A DNA stretch of 22,181 nt. Source: a virus. Positions 16,254-22,181 of this stretch are shown here, piece after piece (position 1 is the stretch's first letter; each line of letters opens with the position of its first letter). The position numbers and the translations under genes are program-made. Under the pieces are notes generated by a model. That model had not been told where the DNA came from. It was given only the letters and a program-made list of their open reading frames with translations, and ran no database searches. The DNA lies in IMG/VR virus record IMGVR_UViG_3300020185_000287, positions 1 to 22,181 of that record; one strand, written 5' to 3'.

Positions 16254-17711
16254 CTATGCTCCTTTGAAAAGAACGAAGTTGTTAGCGGCTTGAGTCACTA
16301 AACATCTTTCAGATAGGAAGTTTACTTCCATAGCATCTAAAGTAGATGTGTAAGCTCCTCCAGCAGAACCAGTTAACCAAGACTTCATACGACGATCATC
16401 AGATTGTGAAGCTCTGTATCGTACGTGTAAGAATGGTCGACGAATGTTAGTTCCTAAAACTTGATCGTAAACAGTAGAAGTTCCAGCAGGAATTAATACT
16501 CCCTCGATAGAGCTAACACCATCAATACCTCCACGAGTAGAAGCATCGTTTAAGTATTTCCAATCAGTTTTGTAGAAATCGTAAGATCCTCTACGGAAAC
16601 CAGAAAAACCTAAGTTAAGTGCCATGTCTTCTGAGTTTTCAAACAAACCATAAGCAGATCCAGCCCCAGCGTTTCCACCGTTTAATGCAGCTAGCATATC
16701 GTCAAAACCTAAAGCAGTTGAGCGGTTTAAGAAAAGCATGTTCTCTTCAATAGCTCCTTGAGTATCTAAGTTTTTCAAAATAGCATCAAATTCAGCTAAA
16801 CCATTAGCAGCTGTAAATCCTGTTTCAATATTACCACGATCTTCGATAGCAGCAAATAAACCTTGAGTACCAGGTAAAGCAGCAGCTCCATAGTTTGCAG
16901 CCGGTGCAGCGTTAGTGTTTAGTTCACCTTCTACCACAGACATTTCTAAGTAATCTTCAAAACGTAAACGAGTTTCAGATTCAGCTTTTAAGTACCATAA
17001 GTATCCAGATGTTCCATCTTCAGTAGCAACTTCTACCCATCCAATTTGTGCCATATCAGAACCAGCTACTGTGTATTGGCTTCTAATAATAATAGGAGAG
17101 TTTGCATACTGAGTAAGTACAGGCTCTACGCTAACTCTGTCAGCAGAATTTCCACCACCAGCGCCAATACTAGTTCCTTTACTATAAGCAGAACCGTATA
17201 CAAATACTTTTAATCCAGTAGCTGCAAATCCATCAGTTGTAAGAGATGTAGCTCCAAAAGGTTGAACTGTAATAGTTCCAGCTGCAGCGCCTGTTCCAGT
17301 AATAGCTGTAACAATACCTTTTGATTCTAATCCAGCAGGATCTAAAACAACAACTGTATCATTTACAGAAATAACGTTTAAAGCAGTAGCTCCGCCACCT
17401 AAAGTAATTGTTGAAGCTTCATTAGCTCCAGCGTCTACAAATGTACAGCTATTGTATGCAATGTGTAATCTATTTTGTTCTGACCAAATTACTTGATCTG
17501 AAGTCATTGGTAATTCAGCACCTACCATGCGTAAGAATCCAGATAACGTACGGTTTCCGTAACGCTCTACTTCTTGCTCATAAATTTCAGGTAAATACTG
17601 TTGTGCGAAAGTTCCGCCTCCCGCGGCGTCGTTAAACGTTAGGTAGTTTGTGTTTAATACCTGCTGTGTTTGAGAAGGGATTATACTACCAAATGCATTA
17701 TTTAATGCCAT
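16254..17711 (-). CDS. Major capsid protein
   Basis: A 485-aa protein, the usual size for HK97-fold capsid proteins of crAss-like phages. Residues 35-86 carry FAQQYLPEIYEQEVERYGNR, then FLRMVGAELPMTSDQVIWSE and NRLHIAY, a segment I recognise from capsid proteins of crAss-like and marine podoviruses. Residues ~87-190 are an Ala/Gly/Thr-rich beta insert that could be a surface domain. Support also comes from position (after the scaffold-type gene) and from codon use: arginine is mainly CGT/CGA/CGC (EVERYGNRTLS, SDDRRMK, NIRRPF), whereas neighbours mostly use AGA. This is a common sign of a very highly translated gene. No delta domain or protease site is evident. The ATG lies 14 bases after the upstream stop with an A-rich leader (AAAAAAACTAAAAATT). 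An intrinsic terminator follows the stop. Confidence 0.9.
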   Translation of the reverse strand: MALNNAFGSIIPSQTQQVLNTNYLTFNDAAGGGTFAQQYLPEIYEQEVERYGNRTLSGFLRMVGAELPMTSDQVIWSEQNRLHIAYNSCTFVDAGANEASTITLGGGATALNVISVNDTVVVLDPAGLESKGIVTAITGTGAAAGTITVQPFGATSLTTDGFAATGLKVFVYGSAYSKGTSIGAGGGNSADRVSVEPVLTQYANSPIIIRSQYTVAGSDMAQIGWVEVATEDGTSGYLWYLKAESETRLRFEDYLEMSVVEGELNTNAAPAANYGAAALPGTQGLFAAIEDRGNIETGFTAANGLAEFDAILKNLDTQGAIEENMLFLNRSTALGFDDMLAALNGGNAGAGSAYGLFENSEDMALNLGFSGFRRGSYDFYKTDWKYLNDASTRGGIDGVSSIEGVLIPAGTSTVYDQVLGTNIRRPFLHVRYRASQSDDRRMKSWLTGSAGGAYTSTLDAMEVNFLSERCLVTQAANNFVLFKGA

Positions 17712-17725
17712 AATTTTTAGTTTTT

Positions 17726-18877
17726 TTAGTTAAATTTTTTTGTTTTAATTTTTAGTTTTGAAGAATCCAAGCCACTAATAGCTTTAACCTTGAAACCATT
17801 TACAAAAACATTACCATCGCTAGTAGGCCTTGGGCTTGTACTAGGATTTTTAGAGCTGTTAACAACATCTCTAATGGCATCAGCTTTACCTTGTTCGTAA
17901 AAATGATTTGCAAGTTTGTCACTATTCATAGCAGAATATAGAGCTTTGTGGTAGCCTTTGTGATCTATAATATTACCTTTATCATCTAAGAACTTCTCAA
18001 TGAAATTGTTAATATCAGATTGTTTTTCAGCAACAGCTTCTTTGTTTTGCAAACCGTATCTAAACTTTTTTTCTCCAACCTCGAAATCAAAACCTTTGAA
18101 ATCTTCGTTGAATAACTCTTTAGTTTTAGACTTAAAATCAGTTTGCTTTTGTAGCGCTATATCTTGGTCTTCTTTGTAGCGGTTGAAAAAATCCATAGCT
18201 TTTTGCTGGTCTTGAGTTACGCTCGGTCTCAACTTGATCTCGTCGTAGTATTTACTCTTTGTTTCCTCTAAAAAGTTTCTGGCTTTAGCAACCTCTTCTT
18301 TTAACGCAAGTTTCTTTTTGCGTATATCTATATCCTCATCCAGATCTTCGTCATAACTATAATCTTCTAATAAAAGATTAACGTCATCACTTTCTAAATA
18401 AGGTTTTGTTTTTAAATAATATTCTTTAAGCAGTACTTCATCAGACACATTTGAATAATCAGCATTTAATCTAACGTAATCTTCAACTGTTCCACCCGTG
18501 TCTTCCATAAAGGAAACCAACTTCTCTACATTTTCAGGTAAAGGTTTACCTAGCACTTTCTCGTCTCTCAACGCTTCTTTGACATCGGCTGTAACCTGCT
18601 TAACCTCTTTTTTTTCTTCTTCAGTCACCTCTTGTATTTGCTGAAAATCTTCAACAGCTACAGGTTCTGGTTGTGAAACCTCTTTAACTTCTTGTTCAAC
18701 AGGTTTTTCACTAGGTATTGTAACCTTAGTAACTTCTGGCTCAGTTTCAATTAAAGGTTCTTTAATATTAACTTTTACAGGTTCACTGCTTTGTGGCGTT
18801 AATTTTTTTGGAGTTTTCTTTTTAATTTTAAACTCACCTTCCTGCTTAACAGGTTCTTCTTGTTTTACTTCTGACAT
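17726..18877 (-). CDS. Probable scaffolding protein
   Basis: A 383-aa, strongly charged protein placed between portal and capsid genes, where tailed phages normally encode the scaffold. Residues 1-100 are low-complexity Lys/Glu/Pro/Val (FKIKKKTPKKLTPQSSEPVK). Residues ~175-300 are predicted by eye to be long helices (KLALKEEVAKARNFLEETKS), suitable for coiled coils. The last ~35 residues are basic and contain FVNGFKVKAISG and KLKIKTKKFN. In P22-type scaffolds a basic C-terminal helix binds the capsid protein, so this end could do the same. No Ser-His-Asp protease motif is visible, so self-cleavage is not supported. It ends 14 bases before the capsid ATG. The call rests on position and composition; an inner-core virion protein is the alternative. 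Confidence 0.7.
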   Translation of the reverse strand: MSEVKQEEPVKQEGEFKIKKKTPKKLTPQSSEPVKVNIKEPLIETEPEVTKVTIPSEKPVEQEVKEVSQPEPVAVEDFQQIQEVTEEEKKEVKQVTADVKEALRDEKVLGKPLPENVEKLVSFMEDTGGTVEDYVRLNADYSNVSDEVLLKEYYLKTKPYLESDDVNLLLEDYSYDEDLDEDIDIRKKKLALKEEVAKARNFLEETKSKYYDEIKLRPSVTQDQQKAMDFFNRYKEDQDIALQKQTDFKSKTKELFNEDFKGFDFEVGEKKFRYGLQNKEAVAEKQSDINNFIEKFLDDKGNIIDHKGYHKALYSAMNSDKLANHFYEQGKADAIRDVVNSSKNPSTSPRPTSDGNVFVNGFKVKAISGLDSSKLKIKTKKFN

Positions 18878-18900
18878 AATATAATATAATTAAATAATTG
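18878..18900 (-). promoter_or_regulatory. AT-only leader before the scaffold-position gene, repeated before the 274-aa gene
   Basis: The spacer between portal stop and the scaffold-position ATG is 33 bases. On the minus strand it reads CAATTATTTAATTATATTAT and then ATT before the ATG, matching the 16137-16159 leader at 19 of 23 positions. There is no Shine-Dalgarno. Function is unknown; AT-rich composition raises the chance of coincidental similarity. Confidence 0.3.
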
Positions 18901-18910
18901 TGTTTACTAT

Positions 18911-21319
18911 TTATCTAGGAGCGAATTGCTCTAAGCCAAAACCTCCTAAGTTATCATTTGTTGACTCAAAGTTTTTAGGCAATAAGTCATTTTTTCTTTG
19001 ATCTATCAATTCAGACTGTTGAGTAGCCTGTATTCTAGTTCTATTGTCTTTTCTATCTTCTATTTCCTTTTCTCTTTGTGCATCTCTCTGTATAGTAGCT
19101 TGAGCTAGCTGCATTTGATAACCAAACTCTTCAGCCATTAATTCTTTTTTAATGTTAGCCTCTGTTTGTAGTCTTTGTATTTCAAATTGAGACTTCGCTT
19201 GCTCTATGTTAACTTTCTCCTGAGTTAAAGCTTGTTGCTTTTGTACTTCGTATAAAGCTGCCTTTTCAGCGCTTTCAGCATTAGCCTGAGCTTGTGCTTG
19301 AATGTTAGCCATTTGCCTAGCTTGATCCTCTTTAGCTTTAGTAGCTCTTTTTTGCTTAAGCATTTGATTAGCTAGCTTCAAGTTTTTAACTTGTCTAATA
19401 TCTATGGCATCATCAAGATCAATACCACCAGATTGTAAAGCTATCTGTATATTTTGCTCTAGCAATTGCTTTTCCTCTTCGTCTGGTTCTAATTCTAAAA
19501 ATATACCAAAATCGTGTAAGTTTAAGTTTTGAACTTCTTTAAGTGTTCCTACATTAAACGACGATATACTCTGCTGAAGAGCGTTAGCTGTTAACGGATT
19601 GTTTAAAACATCAGAAAGCCTAAGAGATATGTTTTCGCAGGTTTTAAGGGTTAGATACAGACTAGACTGTAATATGTGTCTAGTTGCTACATTAGACGCG
19701 TTAGCAGCCATCTTTTGAAGTCCTACTAATGAATTTTTATCCATAGCAGAACCGTCCCTAGCTTCATTAAGACCTGTTACATCACGTATCATTTGTAGAT
19801 AATACTGATATGTTTGTATTAAACTTTGTATCTTAGCTTGCCCACTTGAGGAGTTTAACTCCTGTATTGGCACTTTACCTCTATTTAATTCACCGTCCTG
19901 CGTTAGTGATCTACCAACTATCGAACCAGTTTGGAAATACATATTTAATGCCTCTGCAGGATTATAATTAGTTCCATTACCAAGATCTACTTCAGCTAAA
20001 CCGTCCATATCTAAGAAAACACCATCAGGTACTATTCTAGACATAACTTGCTGTAATTTTAAATGAGTTAACTGAATCATATCAGCAAACCCAGTCACCT
20101 TACTTACAATAGAATCTATACGACCTTTGTACATTCTAGGCGCTGTTATAGCGTAATTCATTTCAACCTTAGTAGTGTCTGCAAATGGTCTTGTCATATT
20201 TTCTGACATCTCCCACTGCAGCATTTCCTGTGTTCCAATTATTTTAGCACCGGTGTATAAAACCTCAATAGATCTAGATACTCTTTCAAAATTGTCGCTA
20301 GGTGGTGGGTTAAACGAGTCTGTTTTTTCAATAGCTTTTTCTAAACCGTTGTTTCCAATTTTAATTTTAAAAACTTGGTCCATATAAGTTTTATACTCAA
20401 AGTATAGAACTTGCACAGTATTTTCATCATAATTACCCCAGCCAGATATGTACTGGCGGTTACCAGGCATACTTTGTATTCTATATAACTCCTCATCAGT
20501 TATATGAGGAAATTGTTTTTTTAGTTCTGGTATTGTAACAGCTTTAACCTCGCCAACATAGTAAACATCATCGAAGTTAGGATCTTCTGTATATGAGTAT
20601 ACCATGTAAGCTGGATCAACGTAATCTACGGTTATACCATTAGATGTATTGAAATTAGTTTTAACAGCGGCTATACCTAAAACTGTTAAGTCATAATTCA
20701 ATCTTCTTCTAGTTAAATCCCATTTATTAAAGGCTAGCGTGTTTGAAATAGCTTCTTCTTCAGCTATTTCTATAGACTGCTTGTAAGATAACTGCATGTG
20801 TAAATCTAGCTCCTCTTGTGTTTCTGGCAACTCGCTTTGAGGTAAGCCAGAATTCATAAAGTTTTGCCCTGTTACTGCGTTTGCTTTTGCAATTAAGTCT
20901 TTAGAGTACATGTCTCTAAGTATAGCTTCAGCATAACCAGTTCGCTTTTTCATAGACTCAGGGTCTTGAGCAAACGCTTTTATATCATACGTCTTATTAG
21001 ACATGCCATTTACAACTATATCTACAAATTTAGATATAACAGGCACAGGTTTCCAGTCTAAATTAAGATAAGATAAATCACCGTTTATAGACAATTCATC
21101 TTTATACTTTTGAGTAGACTGCTCTCCTCTAGCGTAGAGTCTTAGTTGGTGAAAATTATTTGAATTACTTAAATATCTATTACCACTAGTTCTACCCTGG
21201 TCAAACCACTCGTTTTCAATAGCCTGAGAAACTTGTAAGCCATATTCCCAGCTCGCTTTCTCTTCGTCACTAACTACTTGGCTAGGAAAAGCACTATTGG
21301 TATTTGTGTATATCTTCAT
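18911..21319 (-). CDS. Portal protein
   Basis: An 802-aa protein, close to the size of crAss-like portals and larger than the P22 portal (725 aa). It forms the dodecameric channel at the capsid vertex. Typical portal features are present: WDLTRRRLNYDLTVLGIAAV, YVDPAYMVYSYTEDPNFDDV, and VTGLNEARDGSAMDKNSLVG followed by LQKMAANASNVATRHILQ, a segment I recognise from crAss-like and related portals. Residues ~650-780 form an Ala/Gln/Glu/Lys-rich helix (QARQMANIQAQAQANAESAE) that could build a long coiled-coil barrel inside the capsid, as in P22. The last residues (NLGGFGLEQFAPR) are non-helical. The ATG follows the terminase TAA with no gap, so translational coupling is likely. The gene after it is the scaffold-position protein. 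Confidence 0.9.
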   Translation of the reverse strand: MKIYTNTNSAFPSQVVSDEEKASWEYGLQVSQAIENEWFDQGRTSGNRYLSNSNNFHQLRLYARGEQSTQKYKDELSINGDLSYLNLDWKPVPVISKFVDIVVNGMSNKTYDIKAFAQDPESMKKRTGYAEAILRDMYSKDLIAKANAVTGQNFMNSGLPQSELPETQEELDLHMQLSYKQSIEIAEEEAISNTLAFNKWDLTRRRLNYDLTVLGIAAVKTNFNTSNGITVDYVDPAYMVYSYTEDPNFDDVYYVGEVKAVTIPELKKQFPHITDEELYRIQSMPGNRQYISGWGNYDENTVQVLYFEYKTYMDQVFKIKIGNNGLEKAIEKTDSFNPPPSDNFERVSRSIEVLYTGAKIIGTQEMLQWEMSENMTRPFADTTKVEMNYAITAPRMYKGRIDSIVSKVTGFADMIQLTHLKLQQVMSRIVPDGVFLDMDGLAEVDLGNGTNYNPAEALNMYFQTGSIVGRSLTQDGELNRGKVPIQELNSSSGQAKIQSLIQTYQYYLQMIRDVTGLNEARDGSAMDKNSLVGLQKMAANASNVATRHILQSSLYLTLKTCENISLRLSDVLNNPLTANALQQSISSFNVGTLKEVQNLNLHDFGIFLELEPDEEEKQLLEQNIQIALQSGGIDLDDAIDIRQVKNLKLANQMLKQKRATKAKEDQARQMANIQAQAQANAESAEKAALYEVQKQQALTQEKVNIEQAKSQFEIQRLQTEANIKKELMAEEFGYQMQLAQATIQRDAQREKEIEDRKDNRTRIQATQQSELIDQRKNDLLPKNFESTNDNLGGFGLEQFAPR

Positions 21320-22181
21320 TTATTTTATTATTTTAGATATTAACCCCTTATTGTCATATCTTTTTATCCCTAAGTCGTAAACTTTTCTTTCTATTGGGCT
21401 TGATGGAGTGTATCTATGTTTGTTACAAGCCATTAAAGCAAGTCCAGAACTAATAGAAGCATCATGCTTTGTTCTATTGTTTATATTAAATTTAGCCCAG
21501 TCCTCCAATGTTCTTTGAAAGTACATATCTCCATAACCTGTTTCTTTTAATCCTACAAAGCCTTCTATATAAGTTTCAATAGCAGCGGCGTGCGCTTGTT
21601 TTATATCTTCACTTGAATTTGGTATTCCACCAAGCTCTCTTTCTGTTACCGAAAGTTTGTTGTAGCTTTTATCTGGTCTATTTATAGAGAACTTTCTATA
21701 ACCTCTTCTTTTTAAATGGTACAATAATCTAGGTTTGTTATTCTCTGCTAGTATTGGCATACCGTAAAAAACCAAAGCCATTAATACATCTTCAAAAAAT
21801 ATTTCAGCAGTCTGTGGTCTAGCTATGTATTCTAAAAAGAAATGATTTGGAGGTACATCCTCCATACTAAACTTAGTTAAACCATGTAAAGATCCATTTG
21901 ATCCTCTTTTATCAACTGTACCTGATATATCATAGCTATCGCAGCCAAAAGCTCCACAGTGTTCATTACCTGGATATTTAAGTCCACCCTTTATTATCAC
22001 ACGATTTTGTAGATTTAAAGGTGGAACCCAAGAAACTCTGAATCTACCGTTTTTATTTGGCACAAATATAACCTTTGTATCTTTAACCCCGTTCTCCCAC
22101 TGAAAGCTTCCTTGAGTAACATTTATTGAGTTTTTAAGATCTTCATTAAAATCTATTTGCTCGTATATTTTTGTTAGGTTA
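21320..22181 (-). CDS. terL: Large terminase subunit, C-terminal nuclease half (5' end beyond window)
   Basis: The frame is open to the right edge without a stop, giving 286 visible residues. A GTG at 22061-22063 lies inside the frame, but in-frame sequence continues upstream (KIYEQIDFNEDLKNSINVTQ and GSFQWENGVKDTKVIF), so it is not the start. The segment GAFGCDSYDISGTVDKRG carries the first catalytic Asp of the RNase H-like headful nuclease. EYIARPQTAEIFFEDVLMAL with FYGMPILAENN resembles the middle acidic region in crAss-like terminases, and KHDASISSGLALMA supplies the late Asp before an S-G-L-A helix. The ATPase domain with Walker motifs must lie outside the window. The protein drives DNA packaging through the portal encoded immediately downstream. 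Nuclease assignment is strong from motif order and context. Confidence 0.88.
   Translation of the reverse strand, partial: NLTKIYEQIDFNEDLKNSINVTQGSFQWENGVKDTKVIFVPNKNGRFRVSWVPPLNLQNRVIIKGGLKYPGNEHCGAFGCDSYDISGTVDKRGSNGSLHGLTKFSMEDVPPNHFFLEYIARPQTAEIFFEDVLMALVFYGMPILAENNKPRLLYHLKRRGYRKFSINRPDKSYNKLSVTERELGGIPNSSEDIKQAHAAAIETYIEGFVGLKETGYGDMYFQRTLEDWAKFNINNRTKHDASISSGLALMACNKHRYTPSSPIERKVYDLGIKRYDNKGLISKIIK

Noticed and set aside
17726-18877. Head maturation protease fused to the scaffold.
   Set aside because: No Ser-His or Ser-Lys protease motif or folded N-terminal domain can be seen; the N-terminus is low-complexity charged sequence.
22061-22063. GTG as the start of the terminase gene.
   Set aside because: The same frame continues without a stop to the window edge, and the visible part is only the nuclease domain, so the true start lies outside.

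Overview
The window is a block of virion genes from a tailed double-stranded DNA phage. All thirteen genes are on the minus strand and read from high to low coordinates. They are tightly packed, and both ends are open: the terminase gene runs off the right edge and a giant virion protein runs off the left edge. There is no tRNA, rRNA, CRISPR array, IS element, integrase or attachment site. No stretch over 300 bases lacks a gene. The plus-strand ORFs are short shadows of the minus-strand genes.

Layout in transcription order (right to left): C-terminal nuclease half of the large terminase; 802-aa portal; 383-aa charged coiled-coil protein in the scaffold position; 485-aa major capsid protein; a clear intrinsic terminator; a 274-aa capsid-adjacent protein; a hairpin-bearing spacer; two ring/adaptor-like proteins of 248 and 422 aa; a 1216-aa tail protein of the P22 gp10/nozzle type with beta-rich inserts; a 578-aa companion tail protein; a 136-aa GNAT-like protein; a 305-aa protein with hydrophobic ends and an S74-type chaperone domain; a 558-aa unknown; and a giant protein of at least 1592 aa. 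This is a podovirus-type plan. Terminase packages DNA through the portal into a scaffolded capsid, ring proteins and a nozzle close the short tail, and the last large proteins are probably carried in the virion and ejected. No tape-measure, sheath or tail-tube gene is seen.

Taxonomy and host are inferences. The DNA is AT-rich, and most starts lack a Shine-Dalgarno sequence, with A/T-rich leaders instead, which is typical of Bacteroidota genes. The portal, capsid, ring and nozzle proteins have signature segments that I recall from crAss-like and related uncultured marine podoviruses. The best guess is an uncultured marine phage, crAss-like or a sister lineage, infecting a flavobacterium-like host. 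No host gene is present to prove this.

The points most worth a second look are: the nozzle apparently divided between two neighbouring genes; tandem 40-residue GTGY repeats and cadherin-like domains inserted in the larger of these; an S74 autoprocessing domain on a hydrophobic inner-virion-like protein rather than a fibre; capsid-gene-specific codon use combined with a terminator directly after it; and the giant partial protein.
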